DNA from: a virus
Virus record (IMG/VR): IMGVR_UViG_3300020176_000010
Coordinates: 1 to 64,000 of that record
DNA length: 64,000 bases
Strand: one strand, 5' to 3'
Position numbers and translations under genes: made by a program. This document shows, one piece after another, positions 7,944 through 17,315 of this stretch (position 1 is its first letter; the number at the start of each line of letters is the position of its first letter). The notes below the pieces were generated by a model. That model ran no database searches. It was not told where the DNA came from and saw only the letters and a list, made by a program, of their open reading frames with translations.

Positions 7944-10900
7944 ATGGCACAGCAAGACTTCTCCGACATCGCATCACTCATTCCCGATGCGCAGCCGAGC
8001 GCCGCAACGAAGCCCGCAGCACAACAGCAGGCATCCGAGTTTTCGGACATCTCCGCTCTGTTGCCAGATGCGGCCCCTGCGCAGTCCGGTGTTGATGGCT
8101 TCGTTGCCCAGTACCGACCACTTGCGGAGCGCGTTGCAAAGCAGGCCGGCGTGGCGCCCGAGGCGATTCTCGGCCAATGGGGTCTTGAGACTGGCTGGGG
8201 CAAGAGCGTAATCCCTGGCACAAACAACCTTGGGAACATCAAGGACTTCAGCGGCGGCGGCGTTCTGGCAACCGACAACATGACCGGCAGCCGAGATGCG
8301 TATCGCAAATACGGCTCTGCAGAGGACTTTGGAGATGATTTTGCAGGCCTGCTTGCTCGCCGCTACAAGTCCGCCATTGGGTCTGGCCAGAATGCGGAGC
8401 GCTACTTCACTGCGCTGAAGACGTCCGGCTATGCGGAGGATCCAGACTATGTGAAGAAGGGCGTCGCGGCGACACAGATGGCTGCCCGCGCCATGGGGTC
8501 AGCAGCGCCTGCGTCTTTACAGGCGAAGAGCGAGTACGGCTCCATCCAGCCGCAGCCCCCGCGGTCAACCTTCGATGCCATCAAGGACATGGGAAGCGCC
8601 TTGTGGCAAGGCGCCAAGTCGACCGCCAGATCTGTTGGCGCAACTGGCAGCGCATACATCGGCAATCTGTCGGATGTTGAGCTGGCAGCAGAGGCGCAGA
8701 AGTCGGATGTTGCGAACAATCCAGCGGCGCTTCAGTCGCTCCAGGGAGAGATCGCTCGCAGGAAGGCCGCAAACCCAAATGCAGGCATTCTAGATGCCGC
8801 CGCCGACGTCATTGGCGCCGCGCTGCAGAACAAAGAGGGCATGGCGCAGATGGTTGCAAACCAGGCGCCAAACTCTGCTGTGGCGCTCGGAGGAGCCTGG
8901 GCTGGCGGCAAGGCCGGCGCTGCCGTTGGATCTGCGTTTGGCCCAGCTGGCACGGTGGTTGGCGGCGTGCTCGGCGGGCTCGCCGGCATGTTCCTCGGCA
9001 ACGCGGCAATGGAGACCGGCGGCAAAGCCATTGAGAAGGCTGAAGGCGGGTTTACCCCACAGGAGCGAACAGAGGCCATCGAGGAGGGCGCCGTAAAGGC
9101 TGGCGTCATTACAGCCGTCGATGCCGCAACATTCAAGCTCGGCGGCGCCATTGCGAGCAGCCTGAACAAGGGGGCAATCCGCGCTGGCGCTCGAGCCGAG
9201 GCGAAGGTGCTTGCAGATGCTGGCATCAATATCGCTGACGGCGCAGAGATCGTTGCTGCGCTGGCAAAGAATCCAGCACTTCGCAAAACAGCCATCGAGG
9301 CAGGAGAGAAGGCTGCAAAGGCGGCAAGCTCCACGGCTTCAAGGATTGGCACGGCCGGCACGCTACTGACCACAGAAACGCTCGGCGAAGGTGTCGGCGA
9401 GTACGGCGGCGAGCTTGCCGCAACCGGTCAGGCTGACCCGTACGATGCAGCACTGGAGGCCATCTCCAGCTTCTCGCAAAGCGCACCGCAGGCCGCCATG
9501 TCCATGGTGCAGTCTGCAAGCAACAGGCTCGACACAAAGGCGATCGTTGCCGCGGCTCCAGAGATGGCACCAGTCATCGAGAAGGCCGCAACTCCAAACT
9601 CACCACTGTCGCGCGCCGCCATGGCTGCCAACACGCCAGAGGTGGTGGCGCAACGCCAGGCCGAGCGGTCCGCGCAAGCTGGCGCTTTGGGCGATGCGTC
9701 TGCAGCAGAAGCGGCTCCAGCGGCGGCGAAAGATGCTGGCGTTCGACTGGCAGAGCTCGAGGCTATCGCCAAGGGCACGCCGTCGCAACAGGTGACAGAC
9801 GAGTCCGGCAATCCGTTGACGATTCCAGGCGAGCCTGGCCGCTTCTTCACCCAGGAAGAAAAGGCGGAGTATGACCAGCTTGTGCAAATGCGCGACGCCA
9901 CCGAAAAGGTGCGCAACGCAGACAAGCCGCAGGTCGACGAGATCTCCACCCGCGTGGAAGAGATCTCTGCATCGATTCGCGAGAATGGCACACTGCAGGC
10001 CATGCGCGACGCAGGCGAGAACACCAACGCCCTGCTGAAAGACTTGGCCATCGCCAAGAGCAAGTCCACGGCCGCCGCGCAACGCGAGCAGGCCCTGGCG
10101 CGTGTCGAGTTTGCACTCGGCATGTCCGACCAGCTGATGCCAGCCCGCCAGCCGCGCGAGGCCGCAGACCCCATCCAGGCTCAGCTGAGCAACCCACAGA
10201 TTTCAGAGGTCGATCGCGAAGAGTTGAGCATCAACTACTTTGCGTCGAAGAATCAGGCCTTGCCAGAGAAGACGCGCCAGCGTGCACTCGAGCGCGCGCA
10301 GGAGATCGTTGGCCGCTATGCGGCGCCTTCGACGGGTCGCGCAGAGGGTGATCTATCGCCGGCCGTGCTTGCTGACATCGCTCCGCAGCCCGGCTCTCCA
10401 GAGGAGGCTCTGCGTCAGGCTGAGCGCTTCGACAGTGGCGCCTACCAGTTCAAGGCCGAAGGCTTCCCCGACGAGGCTGCAGAGCTCGAGCTGCAGGCTG
10501 ATGCTGCGCGCAAGGAGGCTGCAGTTCGCCGCGAAGCGATCGAGCTGGCAAACCGCGTTGAGCAGGTTCCAGCACCCGCCGTGGCCACGCCAGCCGGCCC
10601 GGGCCCTGCGGCGCTACGAAAGCGCAAGGCAACTCTGCGCCAGCTGGTCGACAATGGTCTCGGCCGCGTTGAGCGCCGCAACGATGGCTTCTTCCTGGTG
10701 AGCCAGAACGGACGCCAGGAGTTCAAGCTGGACGGCATGGCCGACGCGCAGCTGGCACGCACGGCGATCGCAGACTCCATCCGCGACGGCGCAGCCAAGG
10801 CCAACACCAACCCCACAGAAGGCCAAAAGCAGGCCGGCAACTACAAGGTCGGCGAGATCAAGTTCGATGGCCTGACGCTGGCCGTCGAGAACCCGCAGGG

Positions 10901-13900
10901 ATCCACCCGCAGCGGCGTCGACCCAAACGGCGAGCGCTGGGAAACCGTGATGCCAGCCAACTATGGCTACATCCGCGGATCTGCCATGGCGGCCGACGGC
11001 GACAAGGTGGACATCTACCTGCCGAACAACGCTCGCTCCGGTTCTCCAGCGTGGATCATCGACCAGTACAACGACGACGGCTCGTTCGACGAGACCAAGA
11101 CCGTGCTGGGCGTGCGCACCGCAGAAGAGGCGACGCGCATCTACGACGCAGGCTACTCGGATGGCTCTGGCCCGCGCCGCCGCGGCGCCGTGACCGAGAT
11201 GTCCATCGAAGACTTCAAGGCCTGGGCCAACTCCGCAGCCGCCAAGAAGCCAGCCGGCGCGCCGCGCGTGATGGATGAGCAGGCGGCGATCGCCGCCAGC
11301 GCCGCAGCCGACGGCCTGCGGGTCACCGGAACCATGCCCGTTCGCATCGATGGCGAGACCAGGAACATCGGCCTCGTGTCCGAGTTGCCTGATGCCGAGT
11401 CGATCGCGCGCGGCGGCCGCGCCACGCGCATCTCCAAGAAGCAGGGCGAGGTGCTGCAGGCAATCGCTCAGGCGTTTGGCAAGAGGGTTCAGTTCTTCTA
11501 CGAGCCAAAGAACGTCGGCGCCGGCGATGGGTTCATCATGAACAACGACCGGTCGACGATCTACCTGAACACCGTGTCAGGCCGCTCGCCGATCGTCGTG
11601 TTCGGCCACGAGCTGATGCACCAGCTCAAGCGCGACAACCCAGAAGCGCACGCAGCCATTGCGGCAGTCGTTGAGCGCCGCGTGAACCGCCAGGCCGCCG
11701 ACAACCTGTACGGCAAGGAGCTTGGCTACTCCGGCGACTCGGTGATGGAGGAGCTTATCTCCGACATCGGCGGTGACCTCATGTCTGACAAGACCTTCTG
11801 GTCCGACGTCATGGATGAGGTGCACGCGCAAAACGACACCAAGGCTGCGCGCAAGATCATCGTCAAGCTGGCTGATTTCCTGATGCGCTCGATCGAAGCG
11901 CTGTCGCGGAACCTGCGCAGCTACGCCGACACCGGCGCAGGCTCGAAGCTGGTCGACGACATGACCGAGATTCGAGCCGCCTTCCGAGGCGCCCTGGCTG
12001 ACTACATCAAGCAGCAAGGCATCAGCAAGCCAGCCATGCAGGCTGAGATCCTGAAGGCCGGACAGGATGCAAAACGGTCTGCCGGCCGCACCACAAAGAG
12101 CGACGTTCAGGGCGACATGTTCCAAGGCGACATGATTGGCCCGGACGAGAAGGTTGCAACAGGACGCGTCATTGACAGCAAGGGAGGCACCGAGGAAGGC
12201 GGGAATGTCGACAGCGCTGGGCGCCAGATTGCCCCAACACGCCAGGCTCTCGAGAACTTCTGGAAGTGGTTTGGCGATAGCGATGCGGTTGACGACAACG
12301 GCCGCCCATCCTTGTACCACCACACCACGCGCAACGACTTCGATAAGTTCGAGGCGAATCGCGTTACAAAGAACAGCGGCACATTCGACGAATGGGAGAC
12401 ATCACGCGCCGCGATCTTCTTCACGGAATCGCTGGAAGATAGCCAGGCCTACGGTAAGGCCGGAAAGGGCTTCGAGCCTGGCGCCAACGTCATGCCGGTG
12501 TACCTGAAGGCTGAGAACATTCTTGACATGACGAGCGGCTATCTGCCCAGCTACGGAAGAGATGCAGCCCGCATCGAAGAGGCCGGACTGAACCCGCGCT
12601 ACATGGATCGGTTCGACTGGTCCAAGTTCGACGACGAAGATGGCAAGGAGATGGTCGATGCACTCAAGCGCGCCGGCTATGACGCGGTCAAATTCTGGGA
12701 TCAGAATCCAGACACGCAAGAAGACTTCCAGGCGCTCGCCGTCTTCTCGCCGGAGCAGATCAAATCAGCTCTCGGCAACCGCGGAACATTTGACAGCGCG
12801 GATGCCAACATCACACGCAGCGCAAGCCGCGATGACGCCCTGACCGTCGAGGCCTACCACTTCAGCCGCCAGCCGCGCAACGTACTCAGCACCGGCGCGT
12901 ACGGCTCGGGCCTGCAGGGCAGCGACCGTGACGCCATCATGGACCACCCAGACAAGCGCCTGCGCAAGCGCCTCTACTTCTATGTGAACAAGGGTACTGG
13001 CGTGCGCCCAGAGTCTGGCGTTGGCGGCATTGCCCATAAGGCCATCCTGTCGAACATCTACGACAGCGACGCTGACGCAAAGCGCCTCAAGCAGGGCCGC
13101 GACAAGCGCGCCTTCGAGAGCGCCGTGCTGGATGCTGGCTATGACGGCTACCTGGCCCGCCTGGACGGCACCCAGCCCGGGCAGGTCATCCTGCTTGGTC
13201 AGAAGACCGTGGAGCCAGAGGTGCTGGGCCAGCGCACGCAGATCCCAGAAGCCAAGGCTGTGCCGCAGCCAGCGCAGCGGAGCATGGATGCTGGCGATCG
13301 GATCATGGCCAACAGCAGCCTGCCGGCTGGCCGCATGGACCTCGGCATGTGGTCTCGCGTGCTGCGCGGGATGATGCCTGACGTGCATGCGCAGCTGGAC
13401 GCGGCAGGCGTGTTTGATGGCGACGGCTCGTTCTACAAGGATGAGTTGGTTGCCCGTGCGCGCAAGTCGCAACCCATCGCCGCCCAGAGTAAGGGGCGCG
13501 AGGCCAAGATCGAGAAGCTGGCGCCCGTGGCGCAGCGCGGCCAGCGCGTGGTTGGCCAGCGCGTCACACTGTCTGCCGATGAGAAGCAGGCCATCGAGTT
13601 CTCCGCAGAAACGACCGGCGTCTCCGCCAAGGAAATCACGCGCGTCGTTCGAGAGCACAAGCTGGCGCATCCAACATCGCAAGGCTGGGCCCCGCTCAAT
13701 TTCGCCAAGACAAAGATCGAGAAGGGAAAGATCGCCTACGAATATGACAAGGTGCCATACAGCTTCAATGCTGACGCGGATGGCCGCGCGCTGAAGCCTG
13801 GCACTACGGAGTACGACCGCCGTGTTGGCGCCGTTGCGCGTCGCATGACCGACGAGGTGCGTCGTGTGCACCAGCGCGCAGCAGATGGCGACAAGAATGC

Positions 13901-16900
13901 AGAGAACATCCTGGCCCAGGCCGGGTGGTACAAGTCGATGCGCGCCCGCCTTCGCCATGAGTTCGGCGGCCTGGGCGACCTGTTCGCAGACCTGCTTGGC
14001 GCTACCAGCCCCAACACTCCAGTGCGCGACAACTGGACCAACGCCGTGGACTCTCTGCGCCGCGCCACGCGTGGCGACTTCGACCAGCTGATCCCTGCAT
14101 GGGAGGCGTGGGCGGATGACATCGATGCGCGCGAGACCGAGCTGCGAGCCTGGTTCAATGGCCAAATGGCAGACGGCAAGAGCAAGAAGGCCATCAAGGA
14201 ATCCGCTGAGTACAAGGAAAAGCTGGACAGCCTGATCGCTGCGCGCGAGCTGCCTGACGCCCTGCTGCCTACCAAGGAGACCGGCAAGAAGTACGGCTTC
14301 AACGGCCGCAATGTGGCGCGCGCCATGGTCGATCTGTGGCGTGTCGTGCGCGATGCGGACCCCGACGTCAAGCGCGGCGGCACGGCGCCAAAGGCAGTGA
14401 ACTTCAGCGGGAACCTGATCGGCTTCCGTGAGCGCGCAACCATCGACGTGTGGGCGGCCCGCATGCTGCAACGCCTGTCTGGCGGATTGCGCGTGCCGAG
14501 CATGGCTGAGGTCGGCGTGAGTGGCGAGATGCGCGCAGATGGCGCCACCACACTGCAGTTCGGGTTTGGCCAGGACGTCTTCTCGGATGCGGTGAAGCGC
14601 ATCCGCAAGGATCCAGAACTCAAGACCAACGACACGCTGGCCAAGATCAACGATGACGACCTGCAGGCTGTGGTCTGGTTCGTTGAGAAGGAGATCTGGA
14701 CAGCCAACAACTGGACCAGCGCAGCTGGCGAGGGCGGGTCGTTCGAGCTCGAGGCCAGCCTGTCTGGCTCCGCGGAACAGGAGCGCATCAAAGAGCTGCG
14801 CCGCATCATCGACTCCAGCAAGTCCAAGCCGGACGCAAAGGCCAAGGCCCGCGCGGAGCTGGCCAAGCTGGAGCGCACCGTGGACCGCTTTGTGGGCGGC
14901 CTGTCTACGCAGATGTCGATGGACACCCAGGGCATCGACTTTGTGCCACAGGACTCCGACATGGCTCGCCTGTCCAACGAGGTGACCACCGCGATCTACG
15001 AAGACGATAGCGCCACCGCCGTGCTGGCATCGAAGGCCCTGGCCACCGAGGGCCGGTACGGAGGCATCGAGCGCTCACTCGACCTCGAGGTTGTTGCGCG
15101 TGAAGGCTACAAGCCGGCGGCGCTGTGGAAGAAGATGCTCGAGATCGCCGATCGCGCCAAACAGGACAGCACGTTCCTGTCCCGCGTGCTGCGCGACGAC
15201 GAGGAGGTTGATATGCTGCGCCACCGCCCTGGCGTGGAGATCTATTTCCGTGAGGCCGCATCGCGCGAAAAGCTCGAGCGGGTGCTTGGAGAGTTGGCCA
15301 ACGAGGGGGTCGAGTTCCTGACTGTCATCGTTGATGGTCGCCGCATGTCTGACGCCGTCAAGGGCCAGATGCCACCGGCCGTCGGTGTGCGCATGCAGTA
15401 CGTTCCAGAGTTCGATCAGCGGTATGGTTTCGACGACCTTAGCTCCTTGGATGATGCTGCTCTTGCAGCTAAAATCCAGGACAAGGCCGCGGAAATGACC
15501 GCACTTGCAGACCGCGTCGCAAAGGCGGTCGGGAATGTCTCATTTGCCAGCCAGTTCTGGTACGAGACTGATGTGGCGTTTGGCCACGAATACCAGGAGA
15601 AAATTGATGCCATCACAACTGGAAGTGCTGAAGGATCAGCTGCGCAGGCTGGAGGCCGAGAATGGGCCGGACGGACCGCTCGCGCGGGGCTTGAAAGCGC
15701 GAATCGCCAAGCTCGAGAAACCGCACGCACCCAACCCGGTGGAGATGTACTCGATCGGAACCAGGCCGGCACCAATGACGCAGGACGGCCAGGCGCTACC
15801 GGAAGCGCCAACTCGGGATCAGTTCAAGACGCAGGCGGAGTTCGAAGAAGCGCTCGGCGGATGGCGCTCGATGGTGGGCAGGATCAGAGGATTGAAGGCC
15901 GGGAAGAAGACGGAAGCCTGACCGGCCTGCCGCGCGACTTCAACATCGCCGGCCAGCAGATCCGCGCAAGCCACTGGGCGCCCGCCGAGGCTGTCGCGCG
16001 CAAGTACATGGCTGATGCTGGGCTGGAGTACACACCACCAGCCCGCTACGCCAAGGTCGATCCAGAGCGCGCAAAGCGCATCGCGGCCGAGTACGACAAG
16101 CTCAAGCACGACCCACAAAATCCGCAGGTCAAGGCGGCCTATGAAGCCCTAGCCCGCGAGACGATCGCACAGTACAGCGCCGTCATCGATAGCGGCCTGC
16201 AGGTCGAGTTCATCGACTTCGCCAAGCAGGGTGACCCATACGCAGCAAGCCCGCGCCTCATGACGGAGGATGTGCGCAACAACAACCACATGTGGCTGTT
16301 CAGCACACGCGACGGGTTTGGCTCTGACGCCGAGTTTGACCCGATCGACAACCCGCTGCTCGCCGAGACGGAGTTCACCATCAGTGGCCAGAAGGCCTTG
16401 GTGAATGACTTGTTCCGCGTGGTGCACGACTACTTTGGCCACGTCAAGGAGGGCGTCGGCTTCCGCGCAGACGGCGAAGAGAACACCTGGCGCGCGCACA
16501 GCTCGATGTTCTCACCACTGGCGCAGCGCGCACTCACCACCGAGACGCGGGGGCAGAATTCCGCAGTGAACTTTTCCTCGAAACCTCTGTTCCAAGTGAT
16601 TGGTGAACACAGGGCGAGGATGCTTTATGACGAAGGATATGCGCGGAGGGTTGCGCGAGACGAAGCCGGTGACGTACGCCGGCGTGACGTACAGGACGTC
16701 AAGGGATTGTCCGGTGTATCCGGTCTGGAACGGGATGATGTATCGGTGCTTCAACCCCAAGGCTCCGAGCTTCAAGCACTACGGCGCCCGGGGAATAACG
16801 GTGGATCCACTGCTGCAGACTCTGCAGGGGTTCCTGGACGTGATGGGGCTTCCGCCGACACCGGCACACCAGATCGACAGGATCAACAACGACGGCAACT

Positions 16901-17303
16901 ACGAGCCGGGCAATCTGCGCTGGGCAACGCCAACGGAGAACCTTCGCAACAAGCGAACCTCTCGGATGTTGACGCACAACGGCAGGACGCAGGCGATGTC
17001 GGCATGGGCCGAGGAGCTAGGGCTGTCGACGCAGGCACTCAAGGCTCGGCTCGACAGGTACAACTGGACAGTCGATCAGGCACTCGAGACGCCTCTGGGG
17101 ACGGGCGGGAGCCGCTTTGGAAAACGATCACCGTAGGTGAGCACAACAGAACCGCCAGCTCCGGCGACACGCACTACGCCGACCAGAAGGTTGGCCTGCT
17201 GCCACAGTGGGTCAGCGAAGAAGGTCGTCGCGATTCAACGCCGGCCGAATACAATCAGCGCATCGAGGCGATGAAAGATCTGATCGCCTGCCTCCGCAAC
17301 TAA
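7944..17303 (+). CDS. Giant polyvalent ejected protein (glucosaminidase, InPase-like, zincin, ART domains)
   Basis: 3119 codons. Domains seen, with rough residues: 50-185 glucosaminidase/FlgJ-like hydrolase (GQWGLETGWGKS, NNLGNIK) for crossing peptidoglycan; 310-357 Gly/Ala membrane-like segment; 965-1097 pyrophosphatase-like polyvalent domain (NYGYIRGSAMAADGDKVDIY); 1110-1300 zincin with HELMH at 1222-1226; 1435-1630 ADP-ribosyltransferase-like domain ending SALGNRGTFDSAD; 1635-1765 a second ART-like unit (FYVNKGTGVRPESG); 1875-2180 a large polyvalent-associated domain; and 2666-2876 with 3065-3119, a domain with HDYFGHVKEG. It corresponds by place to gp16/DarB-type proteins injected with the DNA. 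Residues about 2555-2659 and 2880-3064 are atypical Gly/Ala/Arg/Gln sequence, because other genes occupy that DNA in another frame. Confidence 0.85.
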   Translation: MAQQDFSDIASLIPDAQPSAATKPAAQQQASEFSDISALLPDAAPAQSGVDGFVAQYRPLAERVAKQAGVAPEAILGQWGLETGWGKSVIPGTNNLGNIKDFSGGGVLATDNMTGSRDAYRKYGSAEDFGDDFAGLLARRYKSAIGSGQNAERYFTALKTSGYAEDPDYVKKGVAATQMAARAMGSAAPASLQAKSEYGSIQPQPPRSTFDAIKDMGSALWQGAKSTARSVGATGSAYIGNLSDVELAAEAQKSDVANNPAALQSLQGEIARRKAANPNAGILDAAADVIGAALQNKEGMAQMVANQAPNSAVALGGAWAGGKAGAAVGSAFGPAGTVVGGVLGGLAGMFLGNAAMETGGKAIEKAEGGFTPQERTEAIEEGAVKAGVITAVDAATFKLGGAIASSLNKGAIRAGARAEAKVLADAGINIADGAEIVAALAKNPALRKTAIEAGEKAAKAASSTASRIGTAGTLLTTETLGEGVGEYGGELAATGQADPYDAALEAISSFSQSAPQAAMSMVQSASNRLDTKAIVAAAPEMAPVIEKAATPNSPLSRAAMAANTPEVVAQRQAERSAQAGALGDASAAEAAPAAAKDAGVRLAELEAIAKGTPSQQVTDESGNPLTIPGEPGRFFTQEEKAEYDQLVQMRDATEKVRNADKPQVDEISTRVEEISASIRENGTLQAMRDAGENTNALLKDLAIAKSKSTAAAQREQALARVEFALGMSDQLMPARQPREAADPIQAQLSNPQISEVDREELSINYFASKNQALPEKTRQRALERAQEIVGRYAAPSTGRAEGDLSPAVLADIAPQPGSPEEALRQAERFDSGAYQFKAEGFPDEAAELELQADAARKEAAVRREAIELANRVEQVPAPAVATPAGPGPAALRKRKATLRQLVDNGLGRVERRNDGFFLVSQNGRQEFKLDGMADAQLARTAIADSIRDGAAKANTNPTEGQKQAGNYKVGEIKFDGLTLAVENPQGSTRSGVDPNGERWETVMPANYGYIRGSAMAADGDKVDIYLPNNARSGSPAWIIDQYNDDGSFDETKTVLGVRTAEEATRIYDAGYSDGSGPRRRGAVTEMSIEDFKAWANSAAAKKPAGAPRVMDEQAAIAASAAADGLRVTGTMPVRIDGETRNIGLVSELPDAESIARGGRATRISKKQGEVLQAIAQAFGKRVQFFYEPKNVGAGDGFIMNNDRSTIYLNTVSGRSPIVVFGHELMHQLKRDNPEAHAAIAAVVERRVNRQAADNLYGKELGYSGDSVMEELISDIGGDLMSDKTFWSDVMDEVHAQNDTKAARKIIVKLADFLMRSIEALSRNLRSYADTGAGSKLVDDMTEIRAAFRGALADYIKQQGISKPAMQAEILKAGQDAKRSAGRTTKSDVQGDMFQGDMIGPDEKVATGRVIDSKGGTEEGGNVDSAGRQIAPTRQALENFWKWFGDSDAVDDNGRPSLYHHTTRNDFDKFEANRVTKNSGTFDEWETSRAAIFFTESLEDSQAYGKAGKGFEPGANVMPVYLKAENILDMTSGYLPSYGRDAARIEEAGLNPRYMDRFDWSKFDDEDGKEMVDALKRAGYDAVKFWDQNPDTQEDFQALAVFSPEQIKSALGNRGTFDSADANITRSASRDDALTVEAYHFSRQPRNVLSTGAYGSGLQGSDRDAIMDHPDKRLRKRLYFYVNKGTGVRPESGVGGIAHKAILSNIYDSDADAKRLKQGRDKRAFESAVLDAGYDGYLARLDGTQPGQVILLGQKTVEPEVLGQRTQIPEAKAVPQPAQRSMDAGDRIMANSSLPAGRMDLGMWSRVLRGMMPDVHAQLDAAGVFDGDGSFYKDELVARARKSQPIAAQSKGREAKIEKLAPVAQRGQRVVGQRVTLSADEKQAIEFSAETTGVSAKEITRVVREHKLAHPTSQGWAPLNFAKTKIEKGKIAYEYDKVPYSFNADADGRALKPGTTEYDRRVGAVARRMTDEVRRVHQRAADGDKNAENILAQAGWYKSMRARLRHEFGGLGDLFADLLGATSPNTPVRDNWTNAVDSLRRATRGDFDQLIPAWEAWADDIDARETELRAWFNGQMADGKSKKAIKESAEYKEKLDSLIAARELPDALLPTKETGKKYGFNGRNVARAMVDLWRVVRDADPDVKRGGTAPKAVNFSGNLIGFRERATIDVWAARMLQRLSGGLRVPSMAEVGVSGEMRADGATTLQFGFGQDVFSDAVKRIRKDPELKTNDTLAKINDDDLQAVVWFVEKEIWTANNWTSAAGEGGSFELEASLSGSAEQERIKELRRIIDSSKSKPDAKAKARAELAKLERTVDRFVGGLSTQMSMDTQGIDFVPQDSDMARLSNEVTTAIYEDDSATAVLASKALATEGRYGGIERSLDLEVVAREGYKPAALWKKMLEIADRAKQDSTFLSRVLRDDEEVDMLRHRPGVEIYFREAASREKLERVLGELANEGVEFLTVIVDGRRMSDAVKGQMPPAVGVRMQYVPEFDQRYGFDDLSSLDDAALAAKIQDKAAEMTALADRVAKAVGNVSFASQFWYETDVAFGHEYQEKIDAITTGSAEGSAAQAGGREWAGRTARAGLESANRQARETARTQPGGDVLDRNQAGTNDAGRPGATGSANSGSVQDAGGVRRSARRMALDGGQDQRIEGREEDGSLTGLPRDFNIAGQQIRASHWAPAEAVARKYMADAGLEYTPPARYAKVDPERAKRIAAEYDKLKHDPQNPQVKAAYEALARETIAQYSAVIDSGLQVEFIDFAKQGDPYAASPRLMTEDVRNNNHMWLFSTRDGFGSDAEFDPIDNPLLAETEFTISGQKALVNDLFRVVHDYFGHVKEGVGFRADGEENTWRAHSSMFSPLAQRALTTETRGQNSAVNFSSKPLFQVIGEHRARMLYDEGYARRVARDEAGDVRRRDVQDVKGLSGVSGLERDDVSVLQPQGSELQALRRPGNNGGSTAADSAGVPGRDGASADTGTPDRQDQQRRQLRAGQSALGNANGEPSQQANLSDVDAQRQDAGDVGMGRGARAVDAGTQGSARQVQLDSRSGTRDASGDGREPLWKTITVGEHNRTASSGDTHYADQKVGLLPQWVSEEGRRDSTPAEYNQRIEAMKDLIACLRN
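15607..15921 (+). CDS. Nested gene in +1 frame inside the giant ORF
   Basis: 104 residues, read in a different frame from the 3119-codon gene around it. AGGAGA at 15595-15600 lies six bases before ATG 15607, a strong ribosome binding site in the middle of a long gene. The product reads like a normal helical protein (SQLEVLKDQLRRLEAENGPD, then FKTQAEFEEALGGWRSM), while the enclosing frame is low-complexity here. Function unknown. It could be an inserted gene or an overprinted one. Confidence 0.6.
   Translation: MPSQLEVLKDQLRRLEAENGPDGPLARGLKARIAKLEKPHAPNPVEMYSIGTRPAPMTQDGQALPEAPTRDQFKTQAEFEEALGGWRSMVGRIRGLKAGKKTEA
16627..17136 (+). CDS. HNH homing-type endonuclease nested in the giant ORF
   Basis: 169 residues in the +1 frame relative to the surrounding gene. 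The HNH core is clear: VWNGMMYRCFNPKAPSFKHYGARGI, then HQIDRINNDGNYEPGNLRWA, then TENLRNKR. A helical, HTH-like C-terminus (WAEELGLSTQALKARLDRY) would bind DNA. ATG 16627 has GCGAGGA about ten bases upstream; TTG 16600 is the earliest alternative. The enclosing frame breaks its own conserved text here: NSAVNFS before and GEHNRTASS after would join directly in relatives. The gene therefore looks inserted at that point without closing the host frame. Confidence 0.8.
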   Translation: MTKDMRGGLRETKPVTYAGVTYRTSRDCPVYPVWNGMMYRCFNPKAPSFKHYGARGITVDPLLQTLQGFLDVMGLPPTPAHQIDRINNDGNYEPGNLRWATPTENLRNKRTSRMLTHNGRTQAMSAWAEELGLSTQALKARLDRYNWTVDQALETPLGTGGSRFGKRSP

Positions 17304-17315
17304 GGACCGAAGTAC

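Noticed and set aside
12765-14471. Very long antisense ORF (568 codons) opposite the giant gene
   Set aside because: Its text has no domain character and mirrors the codon structure of the sense gene; in this GC-rich DNA long shadow frames are common.
13736-14989. Second long antisense ORF (417 codons) opposite the giant gene
   Set aside because: Ser/Arg-rich shadow of the sense frame, no start signal, overlaps the other antisense ORF.
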